This document shows, piece by piece, positions 16,493 through 25,063 of a stretch of DNA of 64,000 bases (position 1 is the first letter of the stretch; the number at the start of each line of letters is the position of its first letter). Source of the stretch: Nitrospirota bacterium (GTDB lineage Bacteria > Nitrospirota > Nitrospiria > SBBL01 > JAADHI01); NCBI GenBank assembly GCA_029261215.1, contig JAJDBT010000114.1:1-64000 (forward strand), read 5' to 3'. The notes under the pieces are model-generated. The model saw only the letters and a program-made list of their open reading frames with translations. It ran no database searches and was not told where the DNA came from. The translations under genes and the position numbers were made by a program.

Positions 16493-16523
16493 AGTGAGAC
16501 AGAATGACTCATTCTGTCTCACT
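16493..16523 (+). terminator. Hairpin terminator, left boundary of cassette
   Basis: Fifteen-base perfect arms (16493-16507 and 16509-16523) around one base, followed by TTTTTATA on the plus strand. It would end the VF530-YaiI operon. Its 25-base core (16496-16520) matches the core of the hairpin at 18366-18404 at 21 of 25 positions. The two hairpins bracket the DprA/phosphoribosyltransferase cassette. Confidence 0.85.
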
Positions 16524-16655
16524 TTTTATAGGGTTGTTTTAACCAAGTAATTTCTTTCTTGCTTGTATTACTGCGAAGCTCTCGAACTAAATCGAGTCCA
16601 GCGTCATAAAAGGGGAGTTTCTAAACCAGATGATTTGGGGTAGCTTTTTGCTCAT
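16519..16655 (-). pseudogene. Small third gene of cassette, apparently frameshifted
   Basis: An ATG overlaps the dprA-like stop (ATGA) and reads 16 protein-like residues (MSKKLPQIIWFRNSPF). In this frame it then stops after six more codons. Adding one T in the run at the frame break joins it to a second open segment (YDAGLDLVRELRSNTSKK, ending WLKQPYKK) and gives a 45-residue protein. Its stop codon falls inside the right arm of the boundary hairpin. Whether this is an assembly error or real decay cannot be told from the sequence. Confidence 0.4.
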
Positions 16656-17404
16656 AGCAAATTTCCCTGCTGAGAAAGGTTTGTGAGTAGCTTATCCTCT
16701 TTCATACGTTCAAAAACTTTTGTTAGGTTGGCCCTATTGGTCGATCTGCTCTTAGCTAGTTTTTGAGCGCCCATATCTAATAAAATCTGATTTCCACGAG
16801 CATCAACAGACATGTCCTTATATTGAGCAACATACAATGGTAAGCCGGATTTTAGGGTTTCTTTACCAGCGTTTAACGTGCCGCCTTTTTCCCCAGCTTC
16901 AATCACAATCATAACCCGGCTAAGCGCGATAATTAGTTTATTGCGTGTCATGGCTCTAAATGCCTTCCATGGCTCGTCAGGCTCAAACTGGCTGACTACC
17001 AAGACACGATCCCAATCCCAGACAAGCTGGAGCGTTTTTTTGATTCTGAAATGATTTATTCCTTCAGGAAGCACCAAGATGGTTTTGCCACCTGCTTTAA
17101 GGCAATTAAAATGAGCTTCAAAATCAACGCCAGCAGCGTTCCCAGAGACTACAGAAACATTATTTTGAGCAGCTTGCTCCGCGCAGTCTTGTGCAGTCTC
17201 CAAGCCTTTTGTACTTGATTTACGTGATCCACAAAACCCAAGCCCAACCATATTAAGCAACTTTACATTGCCAACCATGTCTAAATGCTTAGGGGCTTTG
17301 TTGCCCATAATAACCCTTACGCGTTTTGGGTACTGTGCATCATCAAGTTCAACCCTGGTTGGCCTCTTATCAATATTTCTGTTATCAAAGTTCAAGTTAC
17401 TCAT
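16652..17404 (-). CDS. DprA/SMF-like Rossmann protein
   Basis: A 250-residue protein with the DprA (SMF) Rossmann-like fold. Visible motifs are GFCGSRKSS near residue 57, VVSGNAAGVDFEAHFNCLKAGG near 85-107, and MTRNKLIIALSRVMIVIEAGEKGGTLNAG near 153-180. They correspond to the GSR, SGxAxGxDxxAH and NR-xxIxxLSxxxxVxEA blocks of DprA. The canonical C-terminal winged-helix domain and the VPG motif are not obvious, so it is a shorter, divergent member. Classical DprA loads RecA on incoming DNA, but small divergent members also occur in conflict-type gene pairs. It starts three bases after the phosphoribosyltransferase stop. The region is visibly more AT-rich than its neighbours. Confidence 0.8.
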   Translation of the reverse strand: MSNLNFDNRNIDKRPTRVELDDAQYPKRVRVIMGNKAPKHLDMVGNVKLLNMVGLGFCGSRKSSTKGLETAQDCAEQAAQNNVSVVSGNAAGVDFEAHFNCLKAGGKTILVLPEGINHFRIKKTLQLVWDWDRVLVVSQFEPDEPWKAFRAMTRNKLIIALSRVMIVIEAGEKGGTLNAGKETLKSGLPLYVAQYKDMSVDARGNQILLDMGAQKLAKSRSTNRANLTKVFERMKEDKLLTNLSQQGNLL

Positions 17405-17407
17405 GCC

Positions 17408-17959
17408 CTACACATTGTCCGTATCACGCAATGTTTTTACAAAGCTAAGCCCGTAAACCTCATGGGCTCCGGCTTGCTGCAACTTCATTGCGATATATTG
17501 AATTGTTATTCCTGACTGATATTTATCATCAATCAGGATAACGGTTTTATCATTTACATTAAATGCAGGGCTGTTTTGGAATAAGACTTGAGCTCCTTCC
17601 CAGACATCCCACTTTTCATTAAATGTAGACGTTTTTACAGATGACTTCTGTCCATTAAAAACAAACCCACCTGTTACATCTTGTTTGCCAACTTTTCCGC
17701 TAACCAAGGAAGTGACGCTGTTGGGTAGATCAAAGTCCTTATCCGGCCTTGCTGGAACCGAGCAAATCAGGTCAGCATCCTTGTAATAAGGAAGATATTG
17801 GACTACTTTTGAAACTGTATCAGCCAGTTGATTAATAGCATTTTGATCTCTATTGTGTTTGCCGTTATGCTCAAGGGCTCCCATCCTAGTGTATTGGCCC
17901 GAGGTGTTATCAGTGAGGTTACTGTCGATAGCAACGGAGAGAGATAAGCAGTCACTCAA
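17408..17959 (-). CDS. Phosphoribosyltransferase-like protein, C-terminal part
   Basis: The PRPP-binding loop of type I phosphoribosyltransferases is visible as VILIDDKYQSGITIQYIA (residues about 139-156), followed by GAHEVYGLSFVKTLRD. An upstream PxxP-type segment, DLICSVPARPDKDFD, fits the ComF/PRTase core. The first possible start is a TTG at 17959 without a ribosome-binding site. The frame stays open upstream for 43 further codons to an A8 tract (18089-18096), where it meets a separate ORF that has a proper ATG. The real protein was therefore probably about 275 residues, broken by a one-base frameshift. It is paired with the DprA-like gene. Substrate unknown. Confidence 0.75.
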   Translation of the reverse strand: MSDCLSLSVAIDSNLTDNTSGQYTRMGALEHNGKHNRDQNAINQLADTVSKVVQYLPYYKDADLICSVPARPDKDFDLPNSVTSLVSGKVGKQDVTGGFVFNGQKSSVKTSTFNEKWDVWEGAQVLFQNSPAFNVNDKTVILIDDKYQSGITIQYIAMKLQQAGAHEVYGLSFVKTLRDTDNV

Positions 17960-18080
17960 ATAAATTAGACTGCCTTGATTTCTCTCCCATTGCTCAACGA
18001 TTTCAATCTCGTTCTGATTAACATACCGCCAATAAGTTTTATACTCCTGGCTCTCTCTGAGCTTTAATCCTGTCTGCGAC

Positions 18081-18233
18081 TCAAATACTTTTTTTTGCAG
18101 CTTCTATTGCTACAGAAACAGAAAATGTTGGCTTAGCTTTACTTTTTTGCACCCCAGAATTATCTGCAAAGCACTTTCGGCGCGGCTCTTGATTATGAGC
18201 AGCAAGAACAGTGTCTTTTGTAATTTCTTTCAT
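18081..18233 (-). pseudogene. N-terminal fragment of the phosphoribosyltransferase gene
   Basis: A 50-codon ORF starting at the ATG at 18231-18233 (MKEITKDTVLAAHNQEPRRK). It reads into a run of eight A residues and stops three codons later. With seven A residues it would continue as FSVSVAIEAAKK-VFESQTGLKL directly into the phosphoribosyltransferase frame. Either the base count is wrong, the gene is broken, or RNA-polymerase slippage on A8 restores the frame. Confidence 0.6.
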
Positions 18234-18365
18234 CTTAAAAACTGCCTTAAGTTAACCACCGCTATTACATCTTAATGTTTGTCATTTAAAAAGTTCCTTT
18301 TTCAGACACATAAAAACTTGAAAAGTAAATTTAAATAAATCAATATCTTAAGTGTCGTGAAAAGG

Positions 18366-18404
18366 GAACAAGAGACAGAATTGCTCACCCTGTCTCTTGT
18401 TCCA
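18366..18404 (-). terminator. Hairpin, right boundary of cassette
   Basis: Fourteen-base perfect arms (18366-18379 and 18391-18404) around an 11-base loop, followed on the minus strand by CTTTTC. It can terminate the DUF445 gene, whose stop lies about 95 bases upstream in that direction. The core 18373-18397 is 21 of 25 identical to the hairpin at 16496-16520. Confidence 0.65.
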
Positions 18405-18498
18405 GTACTTCCATCACAAATTCAGACTGATTTTTCTAATCATAAACTTATTTTTGAGACAAGACCTTAAGAAGTAAACGCTCAAAAACAGCCAGGGC

Positions 18499-19206
18499 CT
18501 ATACTTTTAACAAGGCCGCGATCAAGCCAATCAACCCACCAAATACACCGCCCCACACGACGAGCCAGCCCAAATGCTGCTTGATCATGTCTTGAATGAT
18601 TTCTTTCACTATCTGCGGGGTCAATTCATCCAGGCGTTTTTCGATGATTTCCTCGATTTGGTTTTTAATATCGGCCATGACATCGGGCTGCTCCAGCTCT
18701 TCGCGTAAATTTGCTAAAAACGCTTTGTCCTGCGTCATGTGAATGAGCGATTTTTTCATGGTCTTCACAAAGGGTTCTTTCAGCGGTTTCAATGCGGCTT
18801 CTCCGCCCACAAAACCCAACATGCTGCCAAAAGCTGACTCTTTGATCACCACAACAAAGGCATCAAAAGCAGGGGAGAGGTCTACTTTTTCAATCACGGG
18901 CGCCAGATGCAAATCGCGTTGATGCCCACTGCCGCCGCTTAAAAACCGGTCGATGTTTTCATCGGTGAAAAATTGGGACATCATGAGATGTCGAATGCCT
19001 GCCTTGAATTCCTCGAATCGGGCGGGAATTACACCGGAGCCGTAAAAACCCGGCACCTTCTCAAACAACATGTATATGGCAATCCAGTTCGTCAGTGCCC
19101 CGGCCAGGGCAAAGAGGCCGATATTGAGGATTAAATCCTGTTTTAAAACGTATCCTGCCAATAATAAAATGAAGGCCAGCAGGTTTGTGAGTCCGCTTTT
19201 GTTCAC
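18499..19206 (-). CDS. DUF445 family membrane protein
   Basis: A 235-residue DUF445 (YheB-like) membrane protein. An N-terminal hydrophobic region (residues about 5-45) includes the family phrase NIGLFALAGALTNWIAIYMLFEK, followed by PGFYGSGVIPARFEEFK. The middle is helical and charged, and a C-terminal membrane helix (GWLVVWGGVFGGLIGLIAALL) ends the protein. Both ends anchored in the membrane is typical. Function unknown. It lies upstream of the cassette on the same strand, and its own terminator is probably the hairpin at 18366-18404. Confidence 0.88.
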   Translation of the reverse strand: MNKSGLTNLLAFILLLAGYVLKQDLILNIGLFALAGALTNWIAIYMLFEKVPGFYGSGVIPARFEEFKAGIRHLMMSQFFTDENIDRFLSGGSGHQRDLHLAPVIEKVDLSPAFDAFVVVIKESAFGSMLGFVGGEAALKPLKEPFVKTMKKSLIHMTQDKAFLANLREELEQPDVMADIKNQIEEIIEKRLDELTPQIVKEIIQDMIKQHLGWLVVWGGVFGGLIGLIAALLKV

Positions 19207-19290
19207 ATGTTTCTCCCTTTTTACGAGACTTTTTTCAAATGGTCCCCTGAAACGTAATCAATGTTGATTGTCTTCGATAATGCGTTTAAA

Positions 19291-19367
19291 TGGTGCGCCC
19301 GACAGGAATTGAACCTGTAACCTACGGCTTAGAAGGCCGTTGCTCTATCCAATTGAGCTACGGGCGC
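19291..19367 (-). tRNA. tRNA-Arg (UCU)
   Basis: On the minus strand the acceptor stem GCGCCCG pairs with CGGGCGC. The D arm is GCTCAATTGGATAGAGC and the T loop is GGTTCAATTCC. The anticodon stem ACGGC/GCCGT encloses CTTCTAA, giving TCT (arginine). The 3' CCA is encoded, unlike in the tRNA-Lys gene of this window. Confidence 0.97.
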
Positions 19368-19503
19368 ATAAGTTGGGTGAGTCGTATGGAAAACGCCGAT
19401 ATTCTATCCAAGTCGCCCCCACAAGGCAAGTTTTCTATGTTGATTTTTCATCCTGGGATGCGTATCTTTGTTTCATTCTTAAACGCAATGATAAGGAGCG
19501 GCC

Positions 19504-20592
19504 TTGCGTCACCCAATCCATCGGCGATTTGACCTTTTAAGACACATTGCCCTCTTCACACTCGTATTTTTCTTTTTCATTCGCTCCGCACACGGTCTGA
19601 CGCCGGATGAAGAAAACACGATTAAAATTTACGAACAGGTCAATGCCAGCGTCATTAATATCACCAATATCGCGGTCAACTACGATTTTTTTCTGAATCC
19701 CGTTCCCTCTCAGGCTTCGGGTTCGGGCTCAATCATCAGCAAGCGCGGGCATATTTTAACCAATACCCATGTCGTGAAAGGCTCTGAACGCCTGATTGTC
19801 ACGCTTGCGGATGGGAGCAAGTGGCCCGCCAAACTCATCGGCTCAGACCCGGTGACGGATTTGGCGGTAATTAAAATCGAAGCGCCAGCCCAGCTGCTTA
19901 CGGTCATTCCCATGGGACACTCCGCGCAATTGCGCACAGGACAAAAGGTGCTGGCCATCGGAAACCCCTTTGGACTTGAACGAACCCTGACCACAGGCAT
20001 CGTCAGTGCAATCCGAAAAGGCATTAAAACCGATGAACTGGAAATGGAAGAGGTGATTCAAATTGATGCGGCCATTAATCCCGGAAACTCCGGCGGACCA
20101 CTCATCGATTCCGAAGGGAAGATGATCGGGATCAACACGGCTATTTTCACGCCTTCGGGCGGCAGCGTCGGCATCGGCTTTGCCGTTCCCATTGATACGG
20201 CCAAAAACATCCTCAGTGATCTCATGACGAAGGGGTATGTGGCCTATCCCTGGCTCGGCATCGAAACACAAACGCTCATCCCCGAAGTGGCACAGGTGCT
20301 CTCACTTCCAGTAAACCGGGGAGCAATGGTTGCACGGATTTCTCGTGGCGGCCCGGCTCACCGCGCCGGAATTCATGGCGGAAGCAAACGGGTTGAAATC
20401 GGGAATGCGATTTTTGTGATCGGAGGAGATATTATTGTCGCGATTGATGGGATGCCCTTCAACACGGCACAGGCCTTTCATGAAATTTTAAAGACCAAAA
20501 AACCTGGAGACCAAATCAAGCTCACCCTTTGGCGCGCAAAAAAAAAGATGACACTCGTGGTTCAGCTTGGCGAACGCCCCAGACAAAAATGA
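19504..20592 (+). CDS. HtrA/DegP-like periplasmic serine protease
   Basis: Trypsin-like protease with one PDZ domain, 362 residues. A signal peptide covers residues 1-30 (hydrophobic core LFTLVFFFFI). The catalytic triad is H89 (TNTHVV), D119 (DPVTDLAVIKI) and S196 (GNSGGPL). The C-terminal third is a PDZ domain with GGDIIVAIDGMPF. HtrA-like proteases degrade or refold damaged envelope proteins. The start is TTG, supported by AAGGAG upstream. It lies 275 bases before gspC, but the strong promoter at 20664-20691 indicates that the secretion operon is transcribed separately. Confidence 0.93.
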   Translation: MRHPIHRRFDLLRHIALFTLVFFFFIRSAHGLTPDEENTIKIYEQVNASVINITNIAVNYDFFLNPVPSQASGSGSIISKRGHILTNTHVVKGSERLIVTLADGSKWPAKLIGSDPVTDLAVIKIEAPAQLLTVIPMGHSAQLRTGQKVLAIGNPFGLERTLTTGIVSAIRKGIKTDELEMEEVIQIDAAINPGNSGGPLIDSEGKMIGINTAIFTPSGGSVGIGFAVPIDTAKNILSDLMTKGYVAYPWLGIETQTLIPEVAQVLSLPVNRGAMVARISRGGPAHRAGIHGGSKRVEIGNAIFVIGGDIIVAIDGMPFNTAQAFHEILKTKKPGDQIKLTLWRAKKKMTLVVQLGERPRQK

Positions 20593-20663
20593 TTCGGAGC
20601 CATTCCTTTCAGACGGACATGATGATCAGCCATTTGACCTCTGCAAGACGTGGTGCTTCCTGG

Positions 20664-20691
20664 TTGACATTGCCCATAAACTATCTATAAT
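20664..20691 (+). promoter_or_regulatory. Sigma-70-type promoter of type II secretion operon
   Basis: TTGACA (20664-20669) and TATAAT (20686-20691) are both perfect consensus hexamers with a 16-base spacer. The site is about 180 bases upstream of gspC, within the 275-base gap after the HtrA-like gene. No gene is visible in that gap. Confidence 0.75.
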
Positions 20692-20867
20692 CAGGCGAAA
20701 CGCTCAAGCTTATGTTATGCTTGAATAAGGCTTTGTCAATTCTATCACTGATACGGAATAACGCGCATGTTACAACACCCATTATGTAGCACGATTTTTT
20801 CCAAAAATAAGTTTTCCAGATACGGGTCCAACGAGGTCGCAATTCAACCCATCGATCTAAAAAGATA

Positions 20868-21797
20868 ATGTTTCAATTTCCCTATCTCATACTCCATCTT
20901 GTCATGATTACCGCAGGAACATACTTCATAGCGGACATGGCAAACCTGACACTGGCCTCTCAGCTTGAGAACCGCTTTGAATCATCCCAGCCCGGGGAAG
21001 GCCCCGACGGACTCCAGGCAAGACCCCCGTTAAGGAACAAAAGGGACGATTACGATGTCATTATTAAAAAAAACATCTTTAATTCGACAAGTAATCCGCT
21101 CGAAAAGCAACAAACAACCTCATTCGTTGCGCAACCTCTTGAGACGGCATCGCTTCCCCCGCTGAACATCAGCCTCATCGGGACAGCACTTTCAGGGAAA
21201 GGTCTTGACCTTGCCATTATCAAAGACCCTAAAGAAAAAGAACAGATGCTCTATCATAAAGGGGATGTCATTGGAGCTTTTTCAGGTGGAGATGCGGCGA
21301 GCAAAGCCAAGATCGTCGAAATTCATCGCAATGAAATTGTATTGCTTCGCGGCGGGAAAAAAGTGGTGCTCAGGGTCGAGGATAAACCTGAAAAAAACAT
21401 CCCTGCACCACGAAGGGTCTCTAAACGAACCACACCCACGCCAAACAGCTCCGGAGACACGATTCGACAGGTTTCAGAAGGTCAGTGGCTTCTTGACCGG
21501 CGGGAATTGGACGATGCGCTCAAAAACCTGCCACAATTGCTGACCAAAGCGAGGGTCATCCCCAGCTTTAAAGACGGGCAGCCGGATGGTTTTCGCATTT
21601 TTGCAATCGCACAAGACAGCCTTTATTCAAAAATCGGCCTCCAGAATGGGGATATCCTCCATCGCATTAATGGGGTCGATGTCAAAAGCCCCCAAAATTT
21701 TATGAAAGTGATTGAACAATTAAAAGATGAAAACCACATCAACGTCGACTTGATGCGAAACAATCAAAAAGAAACCTTTAGTTACGAGATTCGATAA
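20868..21797 (+). CDS. gspC: Type II secretion protein GspC
   Basis: Inner-membrane protein that links the secretin to the inner-membrane platform. One N-terminal membrane helix is followed by a disordered linker and a homology region (residues about 88-165, with LNISLIGTALSG and VLLRGGKKVVLRV) that should bind GspD. The C-terminus is a PDZ-like domain with SKIGLQNGDILHRINGVDV. Length 309 residues is normal. It is the first gene of a 12-gene operon, 9 bases before gspD. The ribosome-binding site is weak (AAAAAG). Confidence 0.88.
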   Translation: MFQFPYLILHLVMITAGTYFIADMANLTLASQLENRFESSQPGEGPDGLQARPPLRNKRDDYDVIIKKNIFNSTSNPLEKQQTTSFVAQPLETASLPPLNISLIGTALSGKGLDLAIIKDPKEKEQMLYHKGDVIGAFSGGDAASKAKIVEIHRNEIVLLRGGKKVVLRVEDKPEKNIPAPRRVSKRTTPTPNSSGDTIRQVSEGQWLLDRRELDDALKNLPQLLTKARVIPSFKDGQPDGFRIFAIAQDSLYSKIGLQNGDILHRINGVDVKSPQNFMKVIEQLKDENHINVDLMRNNQKETFSYEIR

Positions 21798-21806
21798 GGA
21801 CACTGC

Positions 21807-23309
21807 ATGCAATGGCAATTTAAGGCCTCAGAAATATTCTGGGCCATTTTTTTTGTACTATTTTTTTTAGTGCCGCTTCAGGCCCAGGTTGCAGAAGAAG
21901 TCCCTGCTGGACCTCCGGAGATCTCCCGCCTCGAAACAGCCGACCCTGTTTCCAAAAACAATTCAAAAGAAGTCACGCTCGATTTTACCGACGTTGACCT
22001 GCCTGTGTTGGTTAAACTCATCAGCGAACTCACCGGGAAAAACTTTGTCATCGATGAGAAAGTTCGGGGAAAAATCTCTATTATTTCACCGAGCAAAATT
22101 CCAGTGGACCGGGTTTATGATGTCTTTTTGTCCGTATTAGAGTTGAAAGGACTGGCCGTCGTGGAAAGTGGCGAGGTCTATCTCATCCGCCCGTTCGCAG
22201 AGATCGAAGCGGACACCGAGGTTTATGTCTACCAACTGAAAAATATGAAAACCGAAGAAATGGCAAAAGTGCTTCGGGGGCTGGTGGCAAAACCAGCCGG
22301 ACGCCGAAGGAAAAACCAGGCTTCATCCAAAGGCCTGGCAGACCAGGTTCAAATTCTCACAGACAAAGAAACCAACACCCTCATTATCACCGCAACCAAG
22401 GAAGACTACCAAACCCTGACAGAAGTCATCGAAAAACTCGACCAGAAACGCCGGCAGGTCTATGTTGAGGCCATTGTCATGGAACTCTCCGCCGATAAAT
22501 TCAAGGAATTGGGAACGGATATCAGCGGCGCATTTGGCTCAAAAGTGGATGCCTTTGGAAATAATAACCTGGGCCTTTTTGGCGGGGTGAATGGACTGGA
22601 CATTGCCAGCTTAACGGCCGCTGCTGCAAACGGCATCTCAATTGGTGCGGCCAATATTCAACTCATTATCAGGGCGCTCAAATCCTCCTCGGATGTCAAT
22701 ATTCTCTCCACACCGCAAATTTTGACGACAGACAAACAAAAGGCAGAAATTGTCGTCGCGCAGAATGTGCCGTTTCCTGGCGCACAAAGCCAAACCACCG
22801 GCGGCAACGTGCAAACCACCATTGAACGGAAAGACGTCGGAATTATCCTCCGTCTAACGCCCGATGTCCTGGATAACCAGCGGGTCCAGATGGATGTCTA
22901 TCAGGAAATTTCTTCTGTTGTTGAAACGGCACAGACCTCCGATGGCGCAAATCTGGGACCAACAACCAATAAACGCTCCGCCAGTACAACGGTTGTCGTG
23001 GGGGACGGACAAACCGTTGTGATCGGGGGACTGATTCGAGACAATATCATTTCAATTGATCGGAAGGTGCCCTTTTTGGGAGACATTCCATTTTTAGGAT
23101 GGCTGTTCCATTTTAAATCGGATCGCGTCGAAAAGACCAACTTGATGATCTTTCTCACCCCGCACATTATTCTAAATGAGGACGAGTTGTCCGAAATCAA
23201 ACGAAAAAAAGCAAACGAAACAAACTTTTTTATGAGTGAATACATGCCAAAACATCATCAAATAGGAAAAACCACCGCCTTTACCGAGATGATCAATCTG
23301 CCCAAGTAA
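21807..23309 (+). CDS. gspD: Type II secretion outer-membrane secretin GspD
   Basis: Forms the outer-membrane channel of the type II secretion system. A signal peptide (residues about 1-26) precedes an N0 domain (VTLDFTDVDLPVLVKLISEL) and repeated N domains (VYQLKNMKTEEMAKVLRGLV, TLIITATKEDYQTLTEVIE). The secretin core follows, with VYVEAIVMELS, VNILSTPQILT, RLTPDVLDNQRV and the ending VPFLGDIPFLGWLF. At 500 residues it is shorter than many secretins, with one N domain apparently missing. It lies between gspC and gspE. Confidence 0.95.
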   Translation: MQWQFKASEIFWAIFFVLFFLVPLQAQVAEEVPAGPPEISRLETADPVSKNNSKEVTLDFTDVDLPVLVKLISELTGKNFVIDEKVRGKISIISPSKIPVDRVYDVFLSVLELKGLAVVESGEVYLIRPFAEIEADTEVYVYQLKNMKTEEMAKVLRGLVAKPAGRRRKNQASSKGLADQVQILTDKETNTLIITATKEDYQTLTEVIEKLDQKRRQVYVEAIVMELSADKFKELGTDISGAFGSKVDAFGNNNLGLFGGVNGLDIASLTAAAANGISIGAANIQLIIRALKSSSDVNILSTPQILTTDKQKAEIVVAQNVPFPGAQSQTTGGNVQTTIERKDVGIILRLTPDVLDNQRVQMDVYQEISSVVETAQTSDGANLGPTTNKRSASTTVVVGDGQTVVIGGLIRDNIISIDRKVPFLGDIPFLGWLFHFKSDRVEKTNLMIFLTPHIILNEDELSEIKRKKANETNFFMSEYMPKHHQIGKTTAFTEMINLPK

Positions 23310-23353
23310 TCACCCGGTTCCTGAATATGAATCAAAATGCATGAGGTTTTCTT

Positions 23354-25060
23354 TTGATTGCAAAAAAACGCCCGCTCATTGGCGAAATCCTAGTCCAAAA
23401 AGGCGCCATTACCCCGGCTCAAGTCGTCGAAGCCCTGAAGCTTCAAAAAGAAGACGACGGACTGCTTGGCGAAATTCTGCTTCGACAGAAACTGCTCAAA
23501 GAAGAAACCCTTCTGTCAGCCCTCTCCGAACAATGGGACATCCCTTATCTGACGCATTTGGACATCAATGAAATTGACCCGACACTGACTGAAAAAGTCC
23601 CGCTTTCTTTTGCAAAACGGCATCAGTTTCTCCCCATTAAACGTGTCGGAAAGGTCGTCCACTGCGCCACATCAAAACCCCTGAACCTTACCGCACTGGA
23701 TGATTTTCACTTAATGCTCAAGGCTCAAATAGAGCTGTCGATCGCCCCTTCCAGTGAAATCATGCGCTGTATTCATCTCGTTTATGAAATGGCGACAGAA
23801 CGACCTGAAGAAGCCATGTCCGATTTTTCCGGGGGAAACCTCAGCACACTCGCCGAAGAACTCGCAGAACCGGAAGACCTGCTTGATACGGATGACGAAG
23901 CCCCGATGATCCTTTTGGTCAACTCCATCTTTTTTCAGGCGGTTCAGCAGCGTGCTTCCGACATCCATTTTGAACCTTTTGAACGAGAAGTGACCATCCG
24001 CTTTCGTGTAGATGGGGTGCTGTACAACATTTTAAATTCCCCAAAACGCTTGCAGTCCGCCCTGATTTCCCGTGTAAAGATTATGGCGGGCATGAATATC
24101 GCCGAAAAAAGGCTGCCGCAAGATGGACGAATCAGTCTGCGCATCGGTGGCCGGGAAATCGACATTCGTGTCTCCGATGTCCCCACGGCCCACGGGGAGC
24201 GACTCGTTTTGCGTATTTTGGAAAAAACAAATGAATCGCTCAACTTAAATGAAATTGGCCTTTCAAAAAAGGACTTGGGCTCAATGGAGCGTCTCATCCA
24301 AATGGCGCACGGCATCATTCTTGTCACCGGGCCAACGGGCAGCGGAAAAACCACCACCCTGTATTCCGCGCTCAGCCGAATCAATTCTCCGGATAAAAAC
24401 ATTCTCACCATCGAAGACCCGATTGAATATCAACTACAGGGCATCGGGCAAATTCAGGTGAATTCCAAAATAGACCTCACCTTTGCGAACGGGCTTCGTT
24501 CGATCTTGAGGCAAGACCCTGACGTGATTATGATCGGGGAAATTCGGGACGGCGAAACGGCAAACATCGCCATCCACGCCTCGCTGACCGGGCATCTTGT
24601 CTTTTCAACCCTGCACACCAATGACTCGGCCGGTGCCGTCACCCGCCTTGTGGATATGGGCATCGAACCCTTTCTTGTCTCCTCATCTGTCGTCGCCATT
24701 ATCGCCCAGCGACTGGTTCGAAAAATCTGTACAACCTGCCGAAAACCTTACACCCCGACACCGGAAGAATGCAAAAAACTAGGGCTTCCCCCGGAGGGCG
24801 ACTACTCTTTTTTTAAAGGGGCCGGATGTGACAAATGCCTCAATACCGGCTTCAAGGGACGCATGGGGATTTATGAAATTCTGATGGTGGATGATGAGAT
24901 TAGAAACATGATCCTCACAAAAGTGGATTCGGGTCAGATCAAGGCCAAAGCCATCGCGCACGGCATGACAAGCCTTCGGGAAGATGGCGCACAACGGGTG
25001 ATCGCCGGGCTCACCACGACAGAAGAAGTCATTCGCGTGACCCAGGAGGAAAACCTTTAA
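23354..25060 (+). CDS. gspE: Type II secretion ATPase GspE
   Basis: Hexameric cytoplasmic ATPase that drives pseudopilus assembly. The N-terminal GspE domain (residues 1-150) is followed by the ATPase core: Walker A GPTGSGKTTTLYSAL near residue 328, Asp box and Walker B region EDPIEYQLQGI / DPDVIMIGEIRD, and the His box. A CxxC zinc motif pair (CTTC and CDKC) lies near residues 460-495, as in GspE of this class. Length 568 residues is normal. The start is TTG at 23354 with GAGG seven bases upstream. It sits between gspD and gspF. Confidence 0.96.
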   Translation: MIAKKRPLIGEILVQKGAITPAQVVEALKLQKEDDGLLGEILLRQKLLKEETLLSALSEQWDIPYLTHLDINEIDPTLTEKVPLSFAKRHQFLPIKRVGKVVHCATSKPLNLTALDDFHLMLKAQIELSIAPSSEIMRCIHLVYEMATERPEEAMSDFSGGNLSTLAEELAEPEDLLDTDDEAPMILLVNSIFFQAVQQRASDIHFEPFEREVTIRFRVDGVLYNILNSPKRLQSALISRVKIMAGMNIAEKRLPQDGRISLRIGGREIDIRVSDVPTAHGERLVLRILEKTNESLNLNEIGLSKKDLGSMERLIQMAHGIILVTGPTGSGKTTTLYSALSRINSPDKNILTIEDPIEYQLQGIGQIQVNSKIDLTFANGLRSILRQDPDVIMIGEIRDGETANIAIHASLTGHLVFSTLHTNDSAGAVTRLVDMGIEPFLVSSSVVAIIAQRLVRKICTTCRKPYTPTPEECKKLGLPPEGDYSFFKGAGCDKCLNTGFKGRMGIYEILMVDDEIRNMILTKVDSGQIKAKAIAHGMTSLREDGAQRVIAGLTTTEEVIRVTQEENL

Positions 25061-25063
25061 ACA

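Noticed and set aside
18366-18404. Integron attC site at the edge of the DprA cassette
   Set aside because: The hairpin has no GTTRRRY or RYYYAAC core sites, is too perfect for attC, and no integrase is visible.
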